Assembly (NCBI GenBank): GCA_054601695.1
Contig: BAAHQB010000090.1
Location: 62,001 to 126,000, forward strand
Direction: 5' to 3'
Source: Amorphochlora amoebiformis
Lineage: Eukaryota > Cercozoa > Chlorarachniophyceae
Length of the DNA stretch: 64,000 nt
Part shown: positions 1 to 41,776 of the stretch, in pieces
How the letters are laid out: each line of letters begins with the position of its first letter
How positions within the stretch are numbered: the first letter of the stretch is position 1
Position numbers and translations under genes: made by a program
The notes under the pieces: model-generated
Databases searched by the model: none
What the model was told of the DNA's origin: nothing
What the model saw: the letters and a program-made list of their open reading frames with translations, nothing else

Positions 1-8163
<8,163 letters not shown>

Positions 8164-8515
8164 TCTTCTACTCTCTTGATTTGCCGCTCCTCAACAGAGA
8201 TTGCCTTAAAATCATGACCAAATCAGCCCATACATCACCTACACAAAGCCGCGCACCCACCGACCAGGTCAAAACCCTCATGCTGCTCCACGAGGTGTTT
8301 TCCATCCCTTTGAGCCGGAGTAAGCGTACTGAATCGAAATTTCCATATCGCCCAACGATAATTACGGTTGGAAATCCGTTGAAGGCTATGATGGAGGCCG
8401 CTGTGCGCGGCCGCGAGGCCCCTTCGCATCTGCTTTCACGGAAGCCGTGTGACCAGTGACAATCCTGAGTGACTGGACGCACAAACCCTGTGACAAATCA
8501 GAGTGACAAGAAATC
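8164..8515. promoter_or_regulatory. Divergent intergenic promoter with GTGAC cluster
   Basis: This repeat-poor 352-bp spacer separates the start codons of the minus-strand coiled-coil gene (8163) and the plus-strand OTU gene (8516). Five copies of GTGAC in the same orientation lie at 8449, 8456, 8469, 8490 and 8503, the last ending 8 bp before the OTU ATG. A similar cluster precedes the P4-ATPase start at 42237. The spacer is open in several frames, but none chains to splice sites or resembles a family. Confidence 0.5.
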
Positions 8516-11432
<2,917 letters not shown>

Positions 11433-11877
11433 TTGTGCTGGCCGTCACGAGTCAATTTAATATCAACTAGATCAATCGATTTCTGATCATTCGATTAATC
11501 AGTAGTTTGCCAATCCCTATCTACTGATCACGATCCAGATGTTAATTCGAGCCTTGGCCAAAACTAACTAGACTTAGTAAAAACTAGAAAATGTGAAACT
11601 CTAAAACTCTAGACTGAAAATTACTATGATAACAATCTAAATCGAGTTCATTCGAGTACTTCTAGACTTTCCTCAGATTTTTTCTTACTGAGTTAAGCTC
11701 TAAGCTGTGGATCATGTGCATGTTGACTGTAGTAGCCCAAATAAGTTCTAGAAGTTCTAGAAATATTTAGTATCTAGAGCATATCCTGAATTGGCCAATC
11801 GAGTATACGTCTAGTTATCAAACTTGACACTAGTACTTGCCACAAATAGCATCAGCTGCTCGTGTAAGTCTGGTAAG
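11433..11877. other. Convergent intergenic spacer
   Basis: This 445-bp spacer lies between the stop codon of the OTU gene (plus, 11432) and the stop codon of the glycosyltransferase gene (minus, 11878). It is AT-rich but not simple repeat, with several TCTAGA/CTAGA-type words. It presumably holds both 3' UTRs and polyadenylation signals. I see no further gene or clear terminator. Confidence 0.7.
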
Positions 11878-30029
<18,152 letters not shown>

Positions 30030-30104
30030 TTAGCCGACAGTGACCTGCGTGACGAAAGGGACGGATGCACGTCCTCTTGCGGTAGCACCTGGTATAAATA
30101 TGTA

Positions 30105-30196
<92 letters not shown>

Positions 30197-30416
30197 TATA
30201 TTATATATGTATATATATGTATATATGTATATATATATATATATATATACGTACCTGCATAATATATATATATATACACACACATATATATATATATATA
30301 TATAGAATAATATAAAACATATTCATATATTTATGCTGAGGAAATTGTAACGTCATCATCACATCATATGTCATAAATGTATATATATATATATGTATAT
30401 TATATATATATATATA

Positions 30417-30452
<36 letters not shown>

Positions 30453-30479
30453 GTACATATATATATATGTATTATACAT

Positions 30480-30537
<58 letters not shown>

Positions 30538-30593
30538 AATATATATTTACATATATTATACGAATAATATATATACACATAGGTATATATACT

Positions 30594-30629
<36 letters not shown>

Positions 30630-30909
30630 GATATACATATGTGTATATATATATATATACACATATATATAGGTCAATATACTCATATGTATGTATACAA
30701 GAAAAACATCTCAAATGTTTCGCCAAAGAAGAAAACTTGAGATTTTCTTGGACCGGTTTAGTTCCTTAAGCCGTGTCATCTGCTCCTTAGAAAGGCCCCT
30801 AAGATGCAAGGTTGAGGCGCTTTATGTTTATCTCGTTAGTTTTTCCTTTCTCTATCGATCTCTCTCTCATTCTCACTCACCCCCTCTCCTTCCCACTACA
30901 TTCGGCTGG

Positions 30910-30948
<39 letters not shown>

Positions 30949-31135
30949 TTATGTACATATTGCATACATACACCATGCATATATATATATATATATATAT
31001 ATATTGATATATATATGTATATTTATATGTAAATAATATATACACACACATACATATGTCTTACTTATATATATATATATGTCTTATGTATATTTACATA
31101 TATTATATATGTATACATGTATATATATATATATT

Positions 31136-31176
<41 letters not shown>

Positions 31177-31391
31177 GTGTGTGTATATATATATATACGT
31201 GTACAGATATCGCAATACTTTTTGTCAAGGTTTTTGTAAGCGTTTCTCTTGTCAGCAAGCCGTTTTTTGCAGCAGGATCCGCGACCTTTTTCTGGAGCTT
31301 TCTTCCTCTGATACATATATTGTAGTATGCACCCTTCTTTACATAGATACATATATATATATATATATATAGATATATATATATATAAAAT

Positions 31392-31437
<46 letters not shown>

Positions 31438-31537
31438 ATATATAACTATTATTGTTATTATTTCATTACTGTTAGTATGTTTTCTGGTATGCATGTATAC
31501 ACAATATTTATATTTACACGAGTACGTGGATATTATG

Positions 31538-31607
<70 letters not shown>

Positions 31608-31874
31608 TACACATATATATATGTATATATAGGTGTATGTGTATACATACAATATATATATATATATATATATACATATATATGGTAAAAATATCACTTG
31701 TGTAAATATATATGTATATATATAAATATATGATATATATATATATTTATATTTCTACATATATGTATATATATATATATATGTAAATTTAATATTTAAA
31801 TGTATATATATTATATATATATATTATATATGTATATATATATTCTAGTTATAATCATACATATGTATACATAT

Positions 31875-31918
<44 letters not shown>

Positions 31919-31958
31919 CATATATATATATACACACACACATATATATATATATTAC

Positions 31959-31989
<31 letters not shown>

Positions 31990-32340
31990 CATGTTTATAT
32001 ATGTATAATATAAAATAGCATGTACATAATGACCTTCCGGGCAGTTCTCTCAACACACACAAGATCCTTCGCAAAGCAGCGTTCGCAAGACCTGGAGGTG
32101 CCTTGGTAGCAACATCTGATTTCAACCAACCAAGCTTTAAACCACTGATCCGGAGGGAGGAAAAAGTGACGAGGGATAGGGAGGGAGAGTAGAAGAAAGA
32201 GACAGATGGGGATACATAAATATATGTTGTTGTTGCCTAGATATACATATATATTATATATACATATATATATATATTGTATATCTCTATTTATATGATA
32301 TTGTTCATAAGATATATATATATATATATATATACATATA

Positions 32341-32385
<45 letters not shown>

Positions 32386-32393
32386 TTTAATAT

Positions 32394-32471
<78 letters not shown>

Positions 32472-32504
32472 ATATATGCATGTGCTATATACATGCATAT
32501 ATAT

Positions 32505-32583
<79 letters not shown>

Positions 32584-32749
32584 ATGCTATCGCATGCACA
32601 CAAATGTACGCACTTGACATGAAGAGCGTGGCACCGTTCACACGTTCCCTTCTTGTTTTGGCGTTTTTCCTTGGTTTTGTGCTTGTTCTATAGATAGATG
32701 TACATACGTATTTATGTATATGTGTGTATACGTGCAATATATTTATGCA

Positions 32750-32798
<49 letters not shown>

Positions 32799-32851
32799 TA
32801 TATATGTAGATTATATAAATATATATGAATATATATATATATATAAATATG

Positions 32852-32948
<97 letters not shown>

Positions 32949-33140
32949 AATATAATATATATACATATGTCTCAATATACACATATATATATATACATAT
33001 ATATAATATATAATATGTATACACACATATATAATAATAATAACATTATATATATATATATATATATATGTGTATATGTATGTATGACATATACATATAT
33101 ACCTATAAGATTTAATGCGTACTTGTATTATATAATTCCG

Positions 33141-33212
<72 letters not shown>

Positions 33213-33342
33213 TATATATATAAATATATATATATATGTATATAAATTATATCACCTTGACAGTAGCTTTCTTTTTGAACCAATTTGACTTCTTTGCATC
33301 AGTCTCCTACATTGTTCTTTGTATATATACACATACACGATG

Positions 33343-33385
<43 letters not shown>

Positions 33386-33474
33386 ATAAAAAATTATAAA
33401 CCATATATATATATATATATGATATAATTATATAATTAGATACATATACAAATATTAATATATATATGTATATA

Positions 33475-33536
<62 letters not shown>

Positions 33537-34202
33537 TTATATGCATCATCTTTCTCTATAAATGTGCAATGTTTAATGCGTATATTATACACACGTATAC
33601 ATCCTATTTCGTTTATTCCTCTCTGTAAATGTACATATGAGCAAGTTGCAGCCTTGTTCCCCTCTCTCTTATATTCATGTTGTATCGTGTACAGGATAAA
33701 AAATAATCACCTTCTTAACGCAAATAGATTTGGGTTTATCAAAATTTGCCTCTTCAAAGGACTCATATGAGTCCAAGCTGAATCCGTCAAGCCCAATATC
33801 GAGCCGAACCTCGGTGTCCTGGATATACATATGTGCTCTTGTATGTCTATGTCTTCACTAACACATACGGATATGTGTCTTTAGTATGCATACAATATAT
33901 ATACATTTATATATATGTATATATATATATATATGTATTATATATTTTCATCTTATAACTATCGATCTATCTCTCGATGCCGCTCGATTTTTCACTCTCG
34001 ATCTCCTTCTAACTATCTCTCTTTCTCGATCTTTAACAAACGATCTTTCACTTTCGATTTCTCACTCTGAATCCCTCTCTCTCGCTCTCGATCTATCACT
34101 ACATATATATATATATATATATGTTTATATATATATATATATTATATATATAATATAATATATAATATATATAAAAATATATTTTAATAAATATATATAC
34201 AC

Positions 34203-34234
<32 letters not shown>

Positions 34235-34273
34235 GTATGTATATTTATATATATGTGTGTGTGGTGTAGGTAA

Positions 34274-34317
<44 letters not shown>

Positions 34318-34321
34318 CATG

Positions 34322-34356
<35 letters not shown>

Positions 34357-35052
34357 ATTTATATATCACATATCACATATTATCATTATAATTATTATTA
34401 TTGTTATCATTATTATTGTTATTATTATTATACATTTGTATGTATTATATAATATATAATATATAAATATCTCCGTGTCTATTTATGAAAAGTGTAATGT
34501 TATGCATATAATTGTATCTATACTTTTATGAAATTTACGGGCATACAATGCAACAAACATATATGGTGTCAGAAAAACGTGTATGCATACTGTAGTGAAT
34601 ACCTTCGATGACCAGTCAGCGGGATCCTCTTTCTCATTCTTATGAGTCTTGTGCTCATCCATGCTCATCTTTCCGACCGTATTGTCCGCATCCTCTTCAA
34701 ATTGGAAAGCTTCCTGTATATCTGGCTCGAGCTCTTGAAGCAAATTTCTGCCTGCTTGCATCGAACCCACGGTTAGATTGTCGACCGGGTGCGGCCTGTC
34801 CTCCTTCATCTCTTCATCTAGGGTCTTGATGAAAGCTGCGGTATCAGAAGAAGAAATGAAACCCTGAGGAGCCTTGAAGGGAGTAGATTCGAAGAGTGAG
34901 ACATGCTTCGGATGGTTGGAGGGGTATTCTTCAGGGATTAGATAAGAATTTCGTCCCAGTGCCGAATGCTTTGAGCAAACGGCGAGGTCAGGGAGGTCGG
35001 AAAAAAAATTTTCTTCGAGTGGGAAAGCAGGCGCGTCTTGAAAGCTTTCCAT
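30030..35052 (-). CDS. Basic protein with paired CERC (zinc-binding-like) motif
   Basis: Eight exons chain in phase: 35052-34603 (ATG), 33818-33711, 33306-33256, 32687-32614, 32091-32034, 31307-31219, 30798-30737 and 30088-30030 (TAA), 316 residues. The first 150 residues are acidic and low in structure (for example [19 protein letters not shown]). After residue 190 the protein becomes strongly basic. It contains [12 protein letters not shown] and [12 protein letters not shown], which form a C-x2-C-x8-C-x2-C arrangement across an exon junction, followed by [16 protein letters not shown] and a Lys/Arg tail. The layout suggests a nuclear or nucleolar metal-binding nucleic-acid protein, but I do not recognise a family. 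A faint likeness to the end of SBP domains was not convincing. The open frame extends upstream of 35052 without another ATG. The last two joins are the least certain. It diverges from the DUF3493 gene. Confidence 0.65.
33960..34105. repeat. Pyrimidine-rich CTCGAT tract in intron
   Basis: CTCTCGAT/TCTCTCT-type sequence interrupts the (AT)n intron between exons 35052-34603 and 33818-33711. No coding signal; it belongs to the same class of strand-asymmetric tracts seen at 2.7, 17.0, 48.7, 53.8 and 62.6 kb. Confidence 0.6.
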
Positions 35053-35392
35053 GGTATTCGCGTCGGTTGCTGAAGTGCACGGGGTAATTCGCGACGGGTT
35101 GGAATAGGACGTGGAGTCAACGAGCCAGTGGGAGGGAAGCTGGGTTTTGGGGCAGTGTGGGGTCTCTGGTGGAGATTTTGTTGAAATCACCTTAGTGAGC
35201 GAATCCTTCTGTTTTGGCTAACGGCGTCGAAAATCGACATTAGCGTGACGGAATAGTAAAGATATCTGGATATCTGCAATAGAATATTTATCGCAAAATC
35301 CCGGGATATCACGAAATCCCCGCTGAATCCCGACTTAGAGAATATCCGCCGCTTCTCCTAATTGGTTGTGGCTGTTGATTGCTGTGTGCCCG
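35053..35392. promoter_or_regulatory. Divergent intergenic promoter
   Basis: This 340-bp, repeat-poor spacer separates the ATG of the CERC-motif gene (35052, minus) and of the DUF3493 gene (35393, plus). It has several GATATC words (GATATCTGGATATCTG, GGGATATCACGAAATCCC) and one GTGAC. Such closely spaced divergent starts are compatible with a bidirectional promoter. No core element is clear. Confidence 0.45.
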
Positions 35393-36713
35393 ATGCGCGA
35401 GAGGGCACCTCTCCTCCTGCTCCTATGCATGCTTCTACATGAAGCCTGCGGTCATCGCACGACCCCACGGCACACAACTCAAAACATCAGGCTTTCCGCC
35501 AACTCTCGACTATCCCGTACGCAGAACGGCGGCAAGTTGGTCAGGGTGTCGTCGCCATACATGACCCAGCGAAGTGTGAGAAGCCTGGCGGAGCGCGAGG
35601 GTACTATGAGCAGGGATAGCTACGTGGGATGGGGTTAACATTGCACGTAGGCGAAATTCCACCAAGTTTCGCTTCTGAGATTCCTCATGGAATCAAGCTC
35701 TTACGTTTGGTTTCCACAGTGAGCAATCGCGCACGACTAAGGCAAGAGGCTGCCAATCCTTTTGGCGTCGTTAGACTTTGGGGGTAATATTTCCTTACTC
35801 TGTATCATCGTAAAGGAATAGATTACAACTATACTCCGTCGACCAGACATACAATCTCATAAATAATACCGTACACAGCTCCGGTGCCCTCTCGGTACAG
35901 GCATTAGTGGCATCTCTCGTTGCTATCACGCGGTTAACTGCATCGATTGGGAATGCTCCAGGTGAACAAATCCTTCGCTCATTCAACCCATGTACCGACG
36001 TTGACCATGTGAAACAATTCCAGGAGCTGCGCCAGTAACTGAGTCGTTGCAGACTCTTGGGATTGATTTGGCTTGCTTCGGGGCGCTAGCGGCCATTTTT
36101 CTTCGTGAGCGAGCACAGGAGGCAAAACGCCTGCAAAAGTTTGAAAGGTACGACTCGATTTTCACGAATTGGCGAGGTGGTGAGTGTAGTTACACAGGGA
36201 AGAGATGCTCTCTCAGCTAGTTGTAGAGCTTCCCAGTGGGAGGCGGATGCAACTCCAGGATATCCAGGGGTTTGCGCGTTTGGTTATCGTCTCGGACGAC
36301 TCTGCAAAGGTCAGCGTTGATCGTCTGGCATGTGAGATATCTTCTGACTTCCTCTTGATCTTTGAACAGCTGAAGGATTCCTTGGATGGTGCCGAGGAGC
36401 TTCGACCAGAACTGAGTGAGAGGGCTGTTATTGTCGTCCCCGTTGATACAGGGTTGCTTGCTCATTTTTACGGAATTTCATTTCATTTGACGGTGGCATT
36501 CTGTCAGGACGAGCTCAGGGGAAGATGCGGAGTCAATTGATTGGGCTGTATGGTAAACATAAAAATGTAATATATGTATATATATACATACACATATTAT
36601 AATATACATACATACATACATATGTATATACATACATAATATATATATATGTGTGTATGTATGTGTATACAAATATATATGTATATATACATATATACAT
36701 ACTATATATGTAA

Positions 36714-36746
<33 letters not shown>

Positions 36747-36916
36747 ATATATACACAAATATATATATATATATTATATATTAGAGTATATCTAAATATA
36801 TACATATATGTATATATATATGTATATATTTATGTGTGTATATATATGTATGTATACAAATATATGTGTACGTAATATTTATACAAAATGTGTAAAAATA
36901 ACATTATTTGTATTTA

Positions 36917-36947
<31 letters not shown>

Positions 36948-37074
36948 CATATACACATATATATATATATATATATATTGTATATGTATATATATATATA
37001 CATACACATATACACATATAAATATATGCATATATATATATATAATTACATATGTATGTACGTGTATATTACAT

Positions 37075-37143
<69 letters not shown>

Positions 37144-37233
37144 GCATGGATATACATATATATAGATGTATGTATATATATATATATATATATTGGATAT
37201 AAATATAATTATATACACACACATATATATATA

Positions 37234-37282
<49 letters not shown>

Positions 37283-38221
37283 TATAATAAATAGTATTTA
37301 TATATATATATATATATATATATACGTACAAACAAAATCCTAAGCGTACGATCAAACAGATACCAAGTGGTACTTTTCCGTGCCTATGCGTTTGTTAATT
37401 GCACATGATAACTATCATACTATCAGGCGATCAGCTGCCCCCACACCGAGCACGGGAGACAAGGAGCCTAGCAAGCCGTTCGTGGTGAAGCCGGTTCGCA
37501 TCGACGAGTGGAGACAGTGGCTCCTCGATCAGAAAGAAGAAGCCAATTTATCCCCAGATCAGGTCGAAATATAGGTTAGGGTTAGGGTTAGGGTTAGGAT
37601 TAGGGTTAGGGTTACGGTTAGGGTTAGGGTTAGGGTTAGGGTTAGTGTTAGGGTTAGGGTTAGGGGTTGGGATTAAACCCTATCCCCTAACCCTAACTCT
37701 AACCTTAACTCTAACCTTAATCGTAGCCCTAGCCATATCCCTAACCCTATCCCTAACTACCATAACCATATCCCTAACCCTAAACCTAACCCTGTCTCTA
37801 TTCCTAAGCCCTATCCCTATCCCCAACCCTAACCCAACCCCAACCTAAACCTAGGGTTTTAGAGTGAGGGTTAGGGTTAGGGTTAGGGTTAGGGATCACA
37901 TATTATATATATATATATATATATATATCGATATATATTTTGTATATATATGCATATATATAAAAATATATATATGTGTGTGTGTATGTATATGTATTTG
38001 TAGAAAATGATATATAAAAAAATATATAAATTATACATATACATAAATACCATATGTAAACGTGCTTGTGTCTTTTTTTTCGTCAGGGTGTGTGGATATC
38101 ACTGCGTAAGGACGGACGCGTACGCTCTAGCGGCAAGGGCTCTCCGCCATGGATGAGGTTTGCGCGCACCCTACCTCCTGATAAGGTCTTGAATCTTATC
38201 CCCACATCTCTCTCGTCCTGA
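35393..38221 (+). CDS. LOW PSII ACCUMULATION 1/REP27-like plastid protein (DUF3493)
   Basis: Seven exons chain in phase: 35393-35600, 35651-35783, 35879-35961, 36024-36147, 36198-36452, 37427-37562 and 38087-38221 (TGA), 357 residues. The N-terminus, [20 protein letters not shown], looks like an ER signal peptide. It is followed by a Ser/Thr/Arg-rich, acid-poor region that would serve as a transit peptide for a complex plastid. The DUF3493 signature follows ([20 protein letters not shown]), then two hydrophobic helices ([12 protein letters not shown] and [20 protein letters not shown]). A soluble C-terminal domain carries [24 protein letters not shown] and finally [14 protein letters not shown] and [18 protein letters not shown]1/REP27 proteins are thylakoid-associated factors for photosystem II D1 biogenesis and repair. 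The donor of exon 5 is inferred from phase. Intron 6 contains telomeric repeats. Confidence 0.85.
37574..37895. repeat. Head-to-head telomeric repeats inside an intron
   Basis: TTAGGG units run from 37574 to about 37670, CCCTAA variants from about 37677 to 37850, and TTAGGG again to 37895. The block starts about a dozen bases after the GT donor at 37563 and lies between two exons of the DUF3493 gene. The inverted arrangement would allow a long imperfect hairpin in DNA or pre-mRNA, and the G-rich strand could form quadruplexes. Confidence 0.95.
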
Positions 38222-38342
38222 TCTCCTCTCTCCCTTCTCTCTTCATTTTCAATCTGAAAACGTTATGATTGTGACGGTGTAGAATGTGACTTGGTAAAAA
38301 ATCTGCTTGTGCCGATTTAGGGCGCTTGGGGAGGGTTTCTTG

Positions 38343-38483
38343 ATGGCATGGATGGCAGAGTGTGAGAGCAAAACAAAGAGATGCCCTATGGGTGCAGAGT
38401 ATGCGCTTGGAACTTATGGAACAGTTGTATATATCATATTTGGAGGGATAAACCAAGTTTGGGGATTATATTCGATATGTATT
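38343..38483 (+). CDS. Possible first exon of a small membrane protein, unidentified
   Basis: A repeat-poor island contains ATG codons at 38343 and 38352 opening a frame with [20 protein letters not shown], ending near a GTAGTA donor at 38484. The hydrophobic stretch following a short N-terminus faintly recalls small ATP-synthase membrane subunits, but I would not assign it. No second exon was found before the (AT)n that follows. It may be a real short gene or the 3' flank of the DUF3493 gene. Confidence 0.35.
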
Positions 38484-38486
38484 GTA

Positions 38487-38560
<74 letters not shown>

Positions 38561-38610
38561 CAGAAATATATATATATATATATACATACATACATATATA
38601 TATATATATG

Positions 38611-38649
<39 letters not shown>

Positions 38650-38783
38650 ACATGGTATGAGAATATCTGTGGAAAATGTGTACATACGTGTGTATATGTG
38701 CATATGTGAGTATATGTGTATATGTTACGTGTATATATGTGTGAATGTGTATGTGTGTATATGTTTATATGTTGTAATATAGT

Positions 38784-38841
<58 letters not shown>

Positions 38842-38847
38842 CATATA

Positions 38848-38884
<37 letters not shown>

Positions 38885-39129
38885 TTATATATATTCATCA
38901 ATATGTATCATGACATGCATGTGACAGTGTATACTTTCTAGATAATATGCATCTATACATATATGTACGTATATACATATATATCTATGTATATTGTGCT
39001 CGTATATGTAGATATATATTGAATCTATATATGTATATATGTATATATGTGTATATGTATATACACGTATACATACATGCATGTGCATATATATATACAT
39101 CTATATATTATTCATATGTATACACATAT

Positions 39130-39200
<71 letters not shown>

Positions 39201-39241
39201 GTATGTGTGCTCATAATATTTTGATACATGCAACAAAATTC

Positions 39242-39272
<31 letters not shown>

Positions 39273-39998
39273 ATATATATATATATATATATATTACTCA
39301 TATACATATATATATATATATATATCATACATATATATATATATATATATGAGTATATAACGATATATAATTATACTATGAAGAGATACATACATTTACA
39401 TATATCTAGCTCATGGTTTCATAGTATGTTATATAACATAAAACATCATACACATATATACACATATATATATATATATATATATTATACATATATAAAT
39501 ATAATATATGTATATATATATTTATATATCTAGTATAAATATATTATATATGTTATATATATATATATATATCGTATACTAGAGAGTCTGATATGATATC
39601 CCTATATTGTATCCGATGATGCTTGATGTAGATATGCTAGACATGTATCTAGATGTAAATCGCGTGTCATAATTTTTTTTAGTATTGTAATCAGAAAGTT
39701 TTAAACAATACTTGAACTTTGATAGTGATGCCGGTATAACTTGCAATCGATGTGTTTTTTTTTTAATATTCATACTATCGTGATATATCGTAGTCACTGA
39801 GTATATATATACATGTCCTACTAGTAGCACGCGGTATATATACTCTATACTAGATATATAACATAATGAATATAATATTATTAAATTTGATCCTAAATAC
39901 ATATCGTATTATAATTTAGGCCTACCGTATATCTATCTAGTTCACGTTACTTACTAGTATCAAAGTGTTATATATATTATCTAGTGTATACACACATG

Positions 39999-40038
<40 letters not shown>

Positions 40039-40167
40039 CAGTCACGTAGTCTAGTCAGTGCCGAAATCCTTAATCATAAGTTATAAATCATAAAACATGA
40101 TACATATAGCTGTAAAATGATGCATATACATGTATTATTTGATCGGTCACCATCATGAAACCCTAGT
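38484..40167. other. Intergenic: simple repeats and unique AT-rich DNA
   Basis: The first 900 bases are (AT)n with ATGT islands. From 39550 to 40167 the sequence is AT-rich but unique, lying beyond the stop codon of the PTRHD1-like gene (40168). I find no exon chain on either strand. Confidence 0.6.
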
Positions 40168-40513
40168 CTAGTCCCTGAAGAGCTGAAGACCCTTGGTGTG
40201 AGGTTTGATCTCATCGCGATGCCGAGGAAATGTCGCGAGAGCTGATATGAAATATTTCGATTCCAAGTTAGGATGTTTGAAACTGCGAGTGACCGAATTT
40301 CATCTTGGGTGTGCAATTGTACCACCTGTCATAATATTTTCCGGTTGCTCTATCCAGAGTTTGAAGCCTACTCCTCCCTAGAGATATTAGGGAATATATA
40401 TTTTTTCACACAATCTATCAGGATACTTTATATGCGTCTATAAACATACAAATTTTATGTATTATACATACATATTTTATGTATTATACACACATATTTC
40501 TTACTAACATATG

Positions 40514-40573
<60 letters not shown>

Positions 40574-40670
40574 TTATTATATCATATATACATATACATT
40601 TATATATATAATATATATATATATATCCATATATACATTATATATTATGGATATACATATATATATATAA

Positions 40671-40701
<31 letters not shown>

Positions 40702-40725
40702 ATGTATATACATATATACACACAC

Positions 40726-40758
<33 letters not shown>

Positions 40759-40782
40759 TGTATTAAATAAATATAATATATA

Positions 40783-40849
<67 letters not shown>

Positions 40850-40972
40850 TATATATATATATATATGTTTACATGCACTCCACAAAAACACCCACACCCA
40901 CATACAGAATATATATATATAATATGTATACATATATGTAATATTAATATACATACATATATATATATATAT

Positions 40973-41008
<36 letters not shown>

Positions 41009-41065
41009 ATACATACATATACACATGTATATATATATTTATATTTATAATATATATATATATAT

Positions 41066-41098
<33 letters not shown>

Positions 41099-41109
41099 AT
41101 ATATATCAA

Positions 41110-41150
<41 letters not shown>

Positions 41151-41211
41151 TAATTTATATATATATTGTATATATATATATATATATATATAATATATTA
41201 ATATATTATAT

Positions 41212-41251
<40 letters not shown>

Positions 41252-41776
41252 TCAAATCTTTGCACTGTGTATACTGCATACAGTAATAAGACAACCTGCT
41301 CCAGATTTCGAGCCACCTTTGCCAAAGCCTTCTCGTTCTTGGCAGACAGTATCACCTTATGCATGTTATCCAAGTCTACGAAGTTATTCATACTTTAGTC
41401 ACACGGAGTATATCTACAAGCACCTTTGAGAGTATCTTACTTCCTTAACTTACGGAACCCAAATAACCCACCGAAAACCGTATTCATAATGTGAATACCT
41501 TCCAGATACTCCAGAGTCGATTCGCTATCCTTTGACATCCAGATCGCCGCGGTTGACGCATGGCAAGCCTGCGCCATTAGCGGTCCTGTTCCTGCAACGT
41601 GAACATGTTAACAACCAGCTGTATTGCAATAATTAGCGTCAGGAACCCCATCCTAGGTCTCTGCGCACGACGATGTACTGCACTATGGGATTGATCTCCA
41701 ATGCCTGAGTCGCGCAGTTTCGTTGAGTGGGAGTGCTAAAATGTCCTCCAGAAGGATAGAATCTTCGGCGGGACAT
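40168..41776 (-). CDS. PTRHD1-like peptidyl-tRNA hydrolase (PTH2 family)
   Basis: Five exons chain in phase: 41776-41647 (ATG), 41591-41499, 41375-41296, 40377-40326 and 40241-40168 (TAG), exactly 142 residues. The PTH2 fold is read in order: [16 protein letters not shown] (first strand), [16 protein letters not shown] (the AQACHA helix), [40 protein letters not shown] and a KGLQLFRD end. The length and the WIEQPEN motif match the PTRHD1 branch rather than PTRH2. Pth2 enzymes cleave peptidyl-tRNA, though PTRHD1 activity and substrate are less settled. Only the intron between exons 3 and 4 (40378-41295) has expanded with (AT)n; the other three introns are short. The gene diverges from the P4-ATPase gene. 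Confidence 0.92.

Noticed and set aside
8181-8459. Open frame on plus strand and overlapping frames on minus strand between the divergent starts
   Set aside because: All three are open by chance in a GC-richer spacer. None has splice context, a family match or a link to the flanking exons.
32034-32687. SBP-type or NOA1/YqeH-type zinc finger assignment for the CERC motifs
   Set aside because: Spacing and surrounding residues fit neither family, and no GTPase motifs are present.
36960-37320. CRISPR-like or tandem array from regular ATGT islands
   Set aside because: There are no constant-length repeats with unique spacers; the pattern is decayed simple repeat.
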